NCBI GenBank assembly: GCA_028706895.1
Contig: JAQTVG010000009.1
Coordinates: 1 to 14,487 of the forward strand
Reading direction: 5' to 3'
DNA length: 14,487 nucleotides
Source of the DNA: Candidatus Omnitrophota bacterium
GTDB lineage: Bacteria; Omnitrophota; Gorgyraeia; Gygaellales; Profunditerraquicolaceae
Part shown: positions 1 through 7,856 of the stretch, one piece after another
How positions within the stretch are numbered: position 1 is the stretch's first letter
Layout: each line of letters starts with the position of its first letter
Notes under the pieces: generated by a model
Database searches by the model: none
What the model saw: the letters and a program-made list of their open reading frames with translations, nothing else
Told to the model about the DNA's origin: nothing
Translations under genes and position numbers: made by a program

Positions 1-54
1 CCTGTCGATGTTACGTACTGGGTTGATAATAGTGACAAATGGTTCGTTATTCAT
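1..54 (-). CDS. Probable family 2 glycosyltransferase, N-terminal fragment
   Basis: Only the first 18 codons lie in the window; the gene continues past the left edge. The ATG at 54 is preceded by a good ribosome binding site (AGGAGAG, about 63-70). The visible peptide, with the run PFVTIINPVRN, matches the first beta strand and nucleotide-binding turn at the start of GT-A fold family 2 glycosyltransferases, where the pattern is usually V-S-I-I-I-P-V-x-N. A membrane-associated enzyme that transfers sugar from a nucleotide-sugar is therefore likely, but acceptor and product cannot be judged. It follows the GH94 gene after 59 nt with no terminator between, so it may be read from the same transcript. 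The call rests on a very short peptide. Confidence 0.5.
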   Translation of the reverse strand, partial: MNNEPFVTIINPVRNIDR

Positions 55-113
55 TTTAATACACTCTCCTCTTCTGATGATAGTTATAATAAGCTTTTAT
101 AATATTATTTACC

Positions 114-2462
114 CTATCCCATCACCACCTTTACAAAATGGGGCTTACGATCTGTAAAAACAGGTAATATATTACCACCTATCTTCTGATTGTCAACTTC
201 TACTGATTTAATACCTCTGGATACATGCTTCGGGTTTGCGACTTCTATATTGTAACACGACCCCCTAAATGCCCTTTTTACTTTAAAAGCGTTCCATTCT
301 TTAGGTATGCATGGGTCAACAATTAAACCCTTGTAATCCGCCCTGATGCCTAAAATATAAGAGTGCGCCGCCACTAAGTTCCAGCTTGCTGAACCCGTCA
401 GCCACGAATTACGCGACATGCCGAAATGAGGGCTCTGGTCTCCGGCAATAAACTGGCTGTAAACGTAGGGCTCTGTTTTCTGTATCTCGGAAATGTTATT
501 CCTTGCAGCCGGGCAAATCCTCTTGTAGTAACTAAACGCCTCATCACCGCGGCCAAGTTTTGTTTCAGCAATCACCGCCCAGGGATTAGCATGGCAGAAT
601 ATACCGCCGTTTTCCTTAAGGCCGGCTGAGAACGTCCCGATTGCTCCGATATAAGCGTAAAATGTCTTGTAGGCCGGGCCCATGAGTTTTATGCCGTGCT
701 CGGTAACCAATTTATCCTTTACCGCATCCATACATTTGGCTGCCCTCTTACTGTCCGCTATTTCAGAAATGACTCCCCAGGATTGGGTGTTTAGATAAAT
801 CTTCCCGCCTTCTTTGGATTTCCTTGAACCTATGGGCCTGCCGAATTCGTCAAAAACGCGGATATACCATTGGCCATCCCAGGCGCGCTTATTTATAAGA
901 TTGGACATCTTACGATAAAGTTTATTTAAACGCAAGGAGTCTTTCTCTTTCTTGATCAGCTTTGCCAATATTGCCAATTCCTTTGTTACATAACAAAGGA
1001 ATTGTGCAACCCAGACACTCTGTGCTTTCTTGCCTAAATTATTCAAGCAGTCATTCCAATCCGCATATCCTAATAAAGGCATACCGTGCTTGCCGCAATT
1101 CTTAAAAGAATAACCTACCGCAGCCAAAAGATGCTCGTATATGGTGGCGCTTGTGCCATCCGCAAAAGGCACTTTCATTTTAAGTAAAGCCAAATCCCCC
1201 GTCTCCTTGATATAGCTTGCGGCAGAAACAATCAGCCAGAGGTGGTCGTCAGAATAACCGGTTTTATCGCCTGCTTTGGTAAGCGGGAAATACTGATGGT
1301 AACTATCGCCCCTCTTGAATTGATTCTTCGCCAGGTCAATAATCCTCTGTTTTACCGACGGGGCTATTGCATGCAAAACGCCAAGGCAATCCTGATTAGA
1401 ATCCCGAAAGCCTATGCCGCGGCCAATGCCGGATTCATACAAAGAAGCCGAACGCGCCCAGTTAAAGGTAATACGGCACTGGTATTGGTTCCAGGTATTA
1501 ACCATGGTATTAAAGTTTTTATCCGGAGTCTGAACCTCAAGATTATTAAGGTGGCTCTTCCACGCAGCCTTAATCTCCTCAAGCCTCTCTAAGGCAAAAA
1601 GAGTGTCTTTATATTTTTTTATATTCTGGCTCGCCTTTGCCTTGTCTTGCCCAACTCCTAAAATAAAGACTATGCATTCTTCTTGCCAAGGGGCAAGTTC
1701 CAATTTTATATGGTGGCTGCCTATGGGGTTGCCTCCGCGGTTTAAAGAATTACGGCTCGCCCCTTCTTCTACAACAAGAGGGTCAGATTCGCCACGGGAA
1801 TTACCTATAAAAGATTCCCTATCCGTATCAAAACCGGCGATGCGCCTACTTGAAGAAAAATAAGCAAAGGTCTTACGGCCTGCCTTAGGATAATAATTAG
1901 TTAAATGATATATCGTATCTTCTTCGCGCTCGGCCCTGGAGATATTTAATGAATATTGGAAATCCTGCATATCCATTATTGCCTGCCAGAGGCAGAATTC
2001 TATGTAAGTAAATAAAGAAAGAGAGCGTTTAGTCTCCGTATTATTCTTTACTTTCAAAACCCAGGCTTCCAGGTTTTCTTTAAGGGGGACAAAATAGGCC
2101 GTTGTAGTTTCTATGCCCTGATAGCGGGAACTTATCCGGGTATAACCCAATCCATGGCGGCACTCGTAACCGTAGTTCTTAGGGTCCTTTTTTACCGGCT
2201 GATAGCTGGCTGACCAATATTCATTTGTGGAGTTATCGCGCAAATATACGTACCTGCCGGGCCTGTCATAGGGTAAATTATTGTACCTGTACCTCAAGAT
2301 CCTGCAGTCGCGCGGGTCCTTATAGAAGCTATAACCTCCGGCGGTGTTGGAAATAATGGCGCAGTATTCAGAGAGGCCGAGATAATTTATCCAAGGCGTT
2401 GGTGTATCAGGGCGGGTTATAACATATTCCCTGTTTTTTTCGTCAAAATATCCGTACTCCAC
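114..2462 (-). CDS. GH94 glycoside phosphorylase, probably cellobiose phosphorylase
   Basis: This 782-residue protein looks like a full-length cytoplasmic GH94 enzyme, which splits a beta-1,4-linked glucose disaccharide with inorganic phosphate to give alpha-glucose-1-phosphate and a free sugar. There is no signal peptide. The N-terminus carries the cellobiose phosphorylase signature (TPWINYLG at 22-29, SNTAGGYSFYKD at 38-49, RYRYNN at 57-62, ECRHGLGYT at 100-108). The (alpha/alpha)6 barrel holds GRGIGFRDSNQD at 347-358 and YADWND at 466-471. D471 is the expected general acid, R348 and D354 are likely sugar contacts, and H624, T689 and G690 are likely phosphate contacts; these are matched by family memory, not by alignment. 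The start is GTG, 4 nt after the stop of the anchored GH113-like gene, so translation is probably coupled. Cellodextrin or another beta-glucobiose phosphorylase is possible, but the overall pattern fits cellobiose best. Confidence 0.88.
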   Translation of the reverse strand: MEYGYFDEKNREYVITRPDTPTPWINYLGLSEYCAIISNTAGGYSFYKDPRDCRILRYRYNNLPYDRPGRYVYLRDNSTNEYWSASYQPVKKDPKNYGYECRHGLGYTRISSRYQGIETTTAYFVPLKENLEAWVLKVKNNTETKRSLSLFTYIEFCLWQAIMDMQDFQYSLNISRAEREEDTIYHLTNYYPKAGRKTFAYFSSSRRIAGFDTDRESFIGNSRGESDPLVVEEGASRNSLNRGGNPIGSHHIKLELAPWQEECIVFILGVGQDKAKASQNIKKYKDTLFALERLEEIKAAWKSHLNNLEVQTPDKNFNTMVNTWNQYQCRITFNWARSASLYESGIGRGIGFRDSNQDCLGVLHAIAPSVKQRIIDLAKNQFKRGDSYHQYFPLTKAGDKTGYSDDHLWLIVSAASYIKETGDLALLKMKVPFADGTSATIYEHLLAAVGYSFKNCGKHGMPLLGYADWNDCLNNLGKKAQSVWVAQFLCYVTKELAILAKLIKKEKDSLRLNKLYRKMSNLINKRAWDGQWYIRVFDEFGRPIGSRKSKEGGKIYLNTQSWGVISEIADSKRAAKCMDAVKDKLVTEHGIKLMGPAYKTFYAYIGAIGTFSAGLKENGGIFCHANPWAVIAETKLGRGDEAFSYYKRICPAARNNISEIQKTEPYVYSQFIAGDQSPHFGMSRNSWLTGSASWNLVAAHSYILGIRADYKGLIVDPCIPKEWNAFKVKRAFRGSCYNIEVANPKHVSRGIKSVEVDNQKIGGNILPVFTDRKPHFVKVVMG

Positions 2463-2466
2463 AACT

Positions 2467-3687
2467 TTAGTATTCCCTTTGTTGAGAAAGCGGCTTAGTA
2501 TACCACTCTTTAATCACATCCTGCGCTGGTTTATTCTGAGGGGTAAAACCACGGTTATTCTCGCCGCCCATCCTGGGATTAGTGCCCCAATACCACCAAT
2601 ATGCGCCATAAAACCATGGCTTCTCCCAGAAAGTCTCCAAGAGGGCCTGATACAAATTGACCTGCAAGACTAAATCCAGCTCTCCCATGGGTGCATGCTG
2701 CCAAGGTTCATCCGCAGCGTCCCTGGAACTCTTATATCCTATCTCCGTAAAAACAACCGGTTTGTTTATTTTTTTCTGCCACTCCTCAATTGACTTTAAC
2801 CAATCCTGCCAGGCGCTCTTTAATTCCTCTACCTGGGGCCTGGTGGAAGTAACCAGCGGAAAATAAGGGTCAATGCCCGCGTAATCCAGCGCATCCCAGA
2901 ATGCAATCTCCTTAAATTCCTTGTCCCAGTTTGCCGCGTAGGTCAGTTGCCCTTTATAAACTTCCCTTACCTTCTTTATTAATTCTCTCCAACGTTCTGG
3001 CTGGGTAAGGGCAGCATTGGTGAGTTCTGTACCGATGCAAATGATTTCAACGTTCTCTTTGGCGGCAATATCAGCGTAACGCAGGATAAAAGCGGTATAG
3101 CTGTCAAACCATGCCTGCCAATCGGTATCACTGTCAAAGCCGATTTCCCCGCGCCATTTACCGTTGCCTTCAACTATATCCAGGTGCGGTTTAAGCATTA
3201 TTTTAAATTTCAACTCGTGGAGCTTGCGTATGGCAAAAATCAAACTCTGATCAGAAGGAGTCTTATCCATTTGCGGATACACCTTAGGAGAATTATGTTT
3301 ATCCTGATACCAGGTGGCTAAAACCGCTACCCAATTTACCCCTAAAGATGCCATCTGCTCCATGGCCTTAACGGAATTCTCATTGCTATAGCCGCTGCCT
3401 GTCCAGGCAACATAAGTCATCCCTTTTTGAAACTCGTATTTTAAAACTTTGGCTTCTTCTGCCTCAGGCGGCACTTGAGTCACTACAGCCGGCACCACAG
3501 CTTCGGGAGTTTTTTGTTCTATAGCTGGGGGCGTTTGGGGCGCAGGCGCCTCAGCTGCGGGCAAAACGGCGCTTTCCGCCGGCTTATCCGGTTTTTTTGA
3601 ACGGGAATTACTGGCCATTAAAACCAGGGCGATAACAATAGCGAGAATTGCTGTTACGGAAAAATAAAAAGACACCCTCTTAGACAT
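2467..3687 (-). CDS. Membrane-anchored GH113-like glycoside hydrolase
   Basis: A 406-residue protein beginning MSKRVSF. I prefer the ATG at 3687 over one five codons upstream, because a perfect AAGGAGG lies 4 nt before it and would fall inside the longer reading. Residues about 5-25 form a hydrophobic segment with no obvious cleavage site, followed by a Pro/Ala/Glu-rich linker (about 30-80), so the catalytic domain is probably tethered outside the cytoplasmic membrane. Residues about 85-400 form a TIM barrel of the GH113/mannanase-like type. It has KGMTYVAW at the start, KPHLDI on an early strand, IGTEL with probable acid/base E221, YAANWD, DALDYAGIDPYFPL, and FTEIGY with probable nucleophile E315. 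Characterised GH113 enzymes are beta-mannanases, but most of this broader group is untested, so the substrate is open. It is paralogous to the CBM32-bearing enzyme two genes upstream and sits just before GH94. Confidence 0.8.
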   Translation of the reverse strand: MSKRVSFYFSVTAILAIVIALVLMASNSRSKKPDKPAESAVLPAAEAPAPQTPPAIEQKTPEAVVPAVVTQVPPEAEEAKVLKYEFQKGMTYVAWTGSGYSNENSVKAMEQMASLGVNWVAVLATWYQDKHNSPKVYPQMDKTPSDQSLIFAIRKLHELKFKIMLKPHLDIVEGNGKWRGEIGFDSDTDWQAWFDSYTAFILRYADIAAKENVEIICIGTELTNAALTQPERWRELIKKVREVYKGQLTYAANWDKEFKEIAFWDALDYAGIDPYFPLVTSTRPQVEELKSAWQDWLKSIEEWQKKINKPVVFTEIGYKSSRDAADEPWQHAPMGELDLVLQVNLYQALLETFWEKPWFYGAYWWYWGTNPRMGGENNRGFTPQNKPAQDVIKEWYTKPLSQQREY

Positions 3688-3691
3688 AAAA

Positions 3692-3698
3692 CCTCCTT
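3692..3698 (-). promoter_or_regulatory. Strong Shine-Dalgarno deciding the start of the anchored GH113-like gene
   Basis: AAGGAGG on the minus strand lies 4 nt upstream of the ATG at 3687. A second in-frame ATG at 3702 sits upstream of this motif and would translate it as part of the protein, so the downstream start is favoured. The carbohydrate-binding-like gene before it has an equally strong site (AAGGAGGT at 4442-4449). These two genes for exported proteins have the best ribosome binding sites I noticed in the operon. Confidence 0.7.
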
Positions 3699-3711
3699 GC
3701 ATAGAAAATGC

Positions 3712-3740
3712 ACACCAACCAATCCTTTATGGTTGGGTGT
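3712..3740 (-). other. Intergenic hairpin upstream of the anchored GH113-like gene
   Basis: On the minus strand ACACCCAACCA and TGGTTGGTGT can pair across an 8-nt loop, with seven perfect inner pairs (CCAACCA/TGGTTGG) and a one-base bulge in the outer stem. It lies in the 130-nt gap between the carbohydrate-binding-like gene and the anchored GH113-like gene, ending 13 nt before the AAGGAGG. The minus-strand 3' flank is GCATTTTC and not a T tract, so it is not a classic intrinsic terminator for this operon. It could stabilise processed mRNA, modulate translation, or be a protein-binding palindrome; the sequence does not decide. Confidence 0.45.
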
Positions 3741-3817
3741 TTTCAGGATATTACTGGAGTAAATCCTATCCTTTGGTTAATCCTTCAGAAATAATACTCG
3801 AGAGACAAAACAAAAAA

Positions 3818-4435
3818 TTATTCTACTCTTATATTATCAATATATATAGGGCCATTATATACCGGCCGCATATTAGACTCAATCCTTATGCCTAATTTAC
3901 GCACATCCGCGCGGAATTCATCGGTAACCTGGGTCTTCCTCCAATCGGTGCTTCCTGGAGCTAAATCCGCGGTAACGGTTGTCCATTCACCAGGCACTAA
4001 TTTTACCAGGCGGGTCATTTCTGTCCAGGTCCAATTCGGGCCTACTGTCAGAATGAATCTTGCCTGTAAACCAAACGGTGCTTCCTTGGGTAAATAAATA
4101 TCCGCTGATAAAGTTTTATAAGGTGTCCAATCAAAGAATTGCTGCACCTCTATATACGCGGCTGTCCATTTTGCCCCGGGGAAGTTAGTCATTATCTCTA
4201 AAGATGACTGGCCGTCTTTGACAAATTTTGTTGATACAGCCATGCTCTCGCACACATATTCGTCCTTTTCAAAACACCATTCGGGTATCTCCCAGCTAGG
4301 CGCTTTTTCTTCAAAGCTAAAAAGGACCTTACCCGCACCGGTTGAAGCCGGAGCTTTCTGCTCCTCGCAATAACCGATTACCGGTATAGCAAAAACCAGA
4401 CTTAATATCACCAGCAAACAAACCTTGAGTTTCAT
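3818..4435 (-). CDS. Secreted carbohydrate-binding-module-like protein
   Basis: A 205-residue protein with an N-terminal signal peptide (charged MKLK start, hydrophobic core about 5-20, cleavage probably near residues 20-24; the IGYC there is a poor lipobox). The rest, about 35-205, looks like one beta-sandwich domain of the galactose-binding or jelly-roll type. It is Trp-rich, with FVKDGQSSLEI at 71-81, QFFDWTPY at 99-106, the aromatic stretch NWTWTEM at 134-140, PGEWTTVTADL at 148-158, and a typical closing strand GPIYIDNIRVE at 195-205. Such domains occur attached to glycanases, but here the domain stands alone with no catalytic part. I infer that it binds the polysaccharide attacked by the flanking GH113-like enzymes. 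The exact CBM family is not recognised. A very good ribosome binding site (AAGGAGGT, 4442-4449) precedes the ATG. Confidence 0.6.
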   Translation of the reverse strand: MKLKVCLLVILSLVFAIPVIGYCEEQKAPASTGAGKVLFSFEEKAPSWEIPEWCFEKDEYVCESMAVSTKFVKDGQSSLEIMTNFPGAKWTAAYIEVQQFFDWTPYKTLSADIYLPKEAPFGLQARFILTVGPNWTWTEMTRLVKLVPGEWTTVTADLAPGSTDWRKTQVTDEFRADVRKLGIRIESNMRPVYNGPIYIDNIRVE

Positions 4436-4529
4436 TTTACTACCTCCTTTTTATTTTCTATACCTTAAGATAAAACTGTAATAAAAAATTTATTATGTTT
4501 GTTTTTTAACACCCCCCTTTCTACCTCAC

Positions 4530-6086
4530 TTATAATTTTTTAAACCAGCCGGAAAGAACCTCTTCCGCTTTTTTGCCTTTAATAGTATACCCTAAAGGAG
4601 ACCATCTGTCTTGAGGAAAATAATTCCACCAGTAAAAGCCCTTAAACCACGGATAAGCAGTGCAGGCTGTCAGCATTGCATCAATGGCATCGGCCTGTTC
4701 CTGCTGGTCAATAAATTCCTCAGAAAGATTAGAAAGGACATTCCAGGGCTGGATATTTGTACCATCGGCGCTGCAATAACCGACTTCGGTAAATATTACC
4801 GGTTTGTTTATTTTCTTATCATTAAGCCATCTGCCAATTGTATCAAAGTGCCCTTTCCAGGCAGACGTTAATTCTTCTTTCGTAGGATTCTTCTTTCCGG
4901 TTAGCGGAAAATACGCATCCATTCCCACAAAATCCAATTTATCCCAGAAACCGACTGCCTCATACTCGTCCCAATTGGCATCATATATGAGAAGCCCGGG
5001 GAAAACGCCCCTTATGTCCGTAATAATGCCTTCCCAGCTCGGCTGCCAATTCGGCGTGGTAGTATTGACCAATTCCGTACCTATAGAGAAAGACTCTACA
5101 TTATACTGGCTGGCTAACTTCGCGTAATGCAAAAGATAATCCTTATAACTGGCAAACCACTCTGCTGAAGGAATAATATCTATGCGCGCCTGTCCTGTTT
5201 TAATATCCACGTGGGGCTTGAGCATAACTTTCATGCCAAGAGAATGCGCTTTATTTATGGCATGGATTAAGGCGCTATCTTCCGGAGTATCTTTAGGGTC
5301 GGCATAAACGGCTTTCTCTTCATTGGTATCCTGAAACCAGACCACCATAATCGCTAAATGCCGCACACCTAAATTACTTAAGTATTCCAACATCTTGTCA
5401 GAAGCGGCGCTGCCCAGCTCCTCCCTGCCCCAGGAAGTATATACTACGCCTTTCTGGAATTCCTGGGCCGTGAGCGCTCCGGGAGAAGGCAGGGGTTTTT
5501 CTATCTCGGCTTGCGCTGCTTTTGTTTCTTTGCCGGATAATTTTCCTGCCAATTGCGGATAAACTTCTGATAACGGCTTATCCTCGGGGTTATCCTTTGC
5601 CGGGCCAAAAAATAATGTCTCCCAGATAGACATACCCCAGTCTGGATTGACCCTCTTGACTCCGATTATCTTGACAAACCGCGCCTTTACCGGCGCAAAT
5701 TCTATATCTTCCGTGCCTCCGCGCCTCTCCTTAAGAGATTGTATAACCTTCCAATTCTGGTTATCGTCGGAAACCAGGATATCATAATCCGCAGCATAAG
5801 CAGATTCCCATACGATTGTAATCTTGCTTAATGTCTTGGGGGCACCAAAATCAAAACTAATCCACTGGTTATCCAAATAGTTAGATGCCCAACGGGTAAG
5901 CAAATCTCCGTCGATAGTTGCCTTGGGGTCTTGCGGCGGCGCCCAGTCCGCGGTAGCATCAAAAGAAGAGACCGCAGCTGAACTTACCTTTAGATAAACC
6001 GGCGGGAGTCCTTGAGCGTCCTCTGCCAGGCAGTTAATATTCGCTAAACAAAATAAAAACATGGAAATTGCGATTATCTTTTTCAT
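4530..6086 (-). CDS. Secreted CBM32 (F5/8 type C) plus GH113-like glycoside hydrolase
   Basis: A 518-residue exported enzyme. Residues 1 to about 21 form a signal peptide (MKK, hydrophobic core, NCLAED). Residues about 35-160 form a discoidin/CBM32 sandwich, with ATIDGDLLTRWAS at 56-68, QWISFDFG at 74-81, YDILVSDDNQNWKVI at 101-115 and ARFVKIIG at 135-142. A charged linker follows (about 165-205), then a GH113-like TIM barrel (about 208-518) beginning EFQKGVVYTSWG. Probable acid/base E338 lies in IGTEL and probable nucleophile E434 in FTEVGY; KPHVDI, YDANWD and FVGMDAYFPL are shared with its paralogue. It probably cleaves a beta-linked polysaccharide, perhaps mannan or glucomannan, outside the cytoplasm; the substrate is unproven. 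The gene begins 1 nt after the MalG-type permease stop, with its ribosome binding site (AAAGGA) inside the permease 3' end, linking import and degradation in one transcript. Confidence 0.82.
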   Translation of the reverse strand: MKKIIAISMFLFCLANINCLAEDAQGLPPVYLKVSSAAVSSFDATADWAPPQDPKATIDGDLLTRWASNYLDNQWISFDFGAPKTLSKITIVWESAYAADYDILVSDDNQNWKVIQSLKERRGGTEDIEFAPVKARFVKIIGVKRVNPDWGMSIWETLFFGPAKDNPEDKPLSEVYPQLAGKLSGKETKAAQAEIEKPLPSPGALTAQEFQKGVVYTSWGREELGSAASDKMLEYLSNLGVRHLAIMVVWFQDTNEEKAVYADPKDTPEDSALIHAINKAHSLGMKVMLKPHVDIKTGQARIDIIPSAEWFASYKDYLLHYAKLASQYNVESFSIGTELVNTTTPNWQPSWEGIITDIRGVFPGLLIYDANWDEYEAVGFWDKLDFVGMDAYFPLTGKKNPTKEELTSAWKGHFDTIGRWLNDKKINKPVIFTEVGYCSADGTNIQPWNVLSNLSEEFIDQQEQADAIDAMLTACTAYPWFKGFYWWNYFPQDRWSPLGYTIKGKKAEEVLSGWFKKL

Positions 6087-6087
6087 T

Positions 6088-6921
6088 CTATCCTTTCAAT
6101 CTAGTCATAGTTATGCCTTCAATAATATATTGCTGCAGGCTTAAGAATACGATTAAAACAGGCAGCGTCACCACAGTTGCCCCTGCCATCATCATGGCAA
6201 AATTGCTGCCAAACTGGCTGTTCAATACGGACAATGCCAAAGGCACGGTGCGCATATCGTTGGTATGGATTACAATCAAAGGCCAGACAAACGAATTCCA
6301 TTGCGCTAAAAATGTAAATATGGCCAGCGTCGCCAGCGCAGGCTTAATCAAAGGAAGAATAATAAGCCTGTATATACTGAATTCGCTGCACCCGTCTATC
6401 TTGGCGGCATCAATAAGGTCATTGGGTATGCTCATAATATACTGGCGGCAGAAAAATACCCCGAAGGCCATCGCCATATTCGGAATAATTAAGGCGTAAA
6501 AACTGTTAAGCCAGCCCAGGTTCTTTACAATAATAAAACTAGGGATAAGATTCACCTGATAAGGTATCATGATGGCGCCTAGAAGAAGCAGGAATAATTT
6601 GTCCCTTCCGTAAAAACGATGCTTGGCAAAAGCATAACCGGCCAGGGAACAGAAGAATACATTGCAGGCCGTAACGATGGCTGCCACAAAGAAACTGTTT
6701 AATAAATAACGGCTCATGGGCAGAAGATAAAAGAGTTCTTTATAAGGGGTCATCGTGGGATGATGCACGCCAAATGAAGGCGGATAGGACTGTATTTCAT
6801 CAATCGGCTTGATAGATGTAATTACCATCCATATATAGGGTATAGCCATGCTCAACGCACCAAAAATGAGGATACTGTAAAATATAATATTGATTAACTT
6901 CATCCTTGTTTTAATGGTCAT
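6088..6921 (-). CDS. ABC sugar transporter permease, MalG type
   Basis: A 277-residue integral membrane protein of the carbohydrate-uptake ABC family CUT1. About six hydrophobic segments are visible (first near 12-32, then about 70-95, 105-130, 138-158, 190-212 and 245-265). The cytoplasmic loop carrying DAAKIDGCSEFSIYRLIILP is the EAA-type motif that contacts the ATPase. The end ITMTRLKG is typical of MalG-like proteins, where the tail reads G-x-T-x-G-A-x-K-G or similar. It should pair with the MalF-type protein encoded 8 nt upstream to form the channel for an oligosaccharide. An alternative start exists at residue 7 (ATG after AAGG), which would remove only six residues. No solute-binding protein or ATPase gene lies in the window, so those parts must be encoded elsewhere. 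Confidence 0.92.
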   Translation of the reverse strand: MTIKTRMKLINIIFYSILIFGALSMAIPYIWMVITSIKPIDEIQSYPPSFGVHHPTMTPYKELFYLLPMSRYLLNSFFVAAIVTACNVFFCSLAGYAFAKHRFYGRDKLFLLLLGAIMIPYQVNLIPSFIIVKNLGWLNSFYALIIPNMAMAFGVFFCRQYIMSIPNDLIDAAKIDGCSEFSIYRLIILPLIKPALATLAIFTFLAQWNSFVWPLIVIHTNDMRTVPLALSVLNSQFGSNFAMMMAGATVVTLPVLIVFLSLQQYIIEGITMTRLKG

Positions 6922-6929
6922 GGCCTATA

Positions 6930-7856
6930 TCAGTATTCAAACTTTGGACGCGTTAATTTCACATTAATAAATGTAACTACAAGTATGATTGCAAACAATA
7001 TATAGGCGATAGCCGAAGCATACCCCATTTCAAAACGCTGGAAGCCCCTTTCGTAGAGGTATGCCACCAGGCTAAGCGCGCAATCCAAAACTCCACCTAC
7101 ACCCTCGCCCGTGCCCGCGGTCATAATATATACCTGCTCGAATAACTGAAAGGAATTTATCATGGACATAATTACCACAAAAAGCAGCGTCGGGCGCAAT
7201 AAAGGAAGCGTGATATGCCAGAACTTATGCCAGCTTGTTGCTCCGTCTATATCGGCGGCTTCATAGAAAGTCCGGGGTATTGTCTGCAGGCCTGCCAGTA
7301 ACAGTATCATATTGTAGCCCAGGCCCGCCCAGATAGACATAATCATAATCGCCGGAAGCGTCCATGTCGGGCTCATCAGCCAATCTACCGGATTTACCCC
7401 TATCTTCATCAGCCAGTAGTTGATGAGGCCGTATTTTTCCCCGGCAAAGAGCCACTTCCAGATTACCGATATGGCCACTACGGAGGTAATCACAGGCATA
7501 AAGAAGACCGACTTGTAAAAATTCTTAAATTTTATCTTGCGGTCAATAGCAAGCGCCAAAAGCAAAGATATTGATATGCCCACCGGCACTACCCCGACAG
7601 CATAAATAGTAGTGTTAAATAACGCCTTCCAGAAACGCGAGTCCTTGAAAAAAATCTGGTAATAATTATCCAGGCCTACCCACACAGGCGCCGAGAAGGT
7701 ATTATATTTTGTGAAGCTTAAGAAAAATGAAGCGATTACCGGCACAAACACAAAAACAAAAAAGAGGATAAGCGTCGGAGCAATGAACAAATAAGAGTAT
7801 TTCTGTCCGGCAATCTCGCTTATGAAGCTTTTTTTACAAACTGTATTTTTGCGCAT
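6930..7856 (-). CDS. ABC sugar transporter permease, MalF type
   Basis: A 308-residue membrane protein of the CUT1 family, partner of the MalG-type permease downstream. A short basic N-terminus is followed by a first transmembrane segment (about 20-47, with YLFIAPTLILFFVFVFVPV) and the family feature FTKYNTFSAPVWVGLDNY. Further membrane segments follow near 85-105, 118-136, 168-190, 215-240 and 275-300. The EAA loop reads EAADIDGATSWHKFWHITLP, with the conserved Gly seen in MalF-like proteins. The ATG overlaps the 3' end of the isomerase gene by 23 nt and has AGAGGT directly against it, an unusually short spacing. Translation probably depends on ribosomes finishing the isomerase. Substrate is inferred to be an oligosaccharide released by the adjacent GH113-like enzymes. 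Confidence 0.92.
   Translation of the reverse strand: MRKNTVCKKSFISEIAGQKYSYLFIAPTLILFFVFVFVPVIASFFLSFTKYNTFSAPVWVGLDNYYQIFFKDSRFWKALFNTTIYAVGVVPVGISISLLLALAIDRKIKFKNFYKSVFFMPVITSVVAISVIWKWLFAGEKYGLINYWLMKIGVNPVDWLMSPTWTLPAIMIMSIWAGLGYNMILLLAGLQTIPRTFYEAADIDGATSWHKFWHITLPLLRPTLLFVVIMSMINSFQLFEQVYIMTAGTGEGVGGVLDCALSLVAYLYERGFQRFEMGYASAIAYILFAIILVVTFINVKLTRPKFEY

Noticed and set aside
1242..1592. Open frame on the plus strand inside the GH94 gene
   Set aside because: It lies fully opposite a well-conserved GH94 coding frame, has no family resemblance, and every recognisable gene in the window is on the minus strand. The same applies to the other plus-strand frames, such as 6068-6499 and 9527-9766.
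3712..3740. Hairpin as a rho-independent terminator
   Set aside because: On the minus strand the stem is followed by GCATTTTC and not a T tract. The plus strand has TTTT after the stem, but no plus-strand gene ends there.
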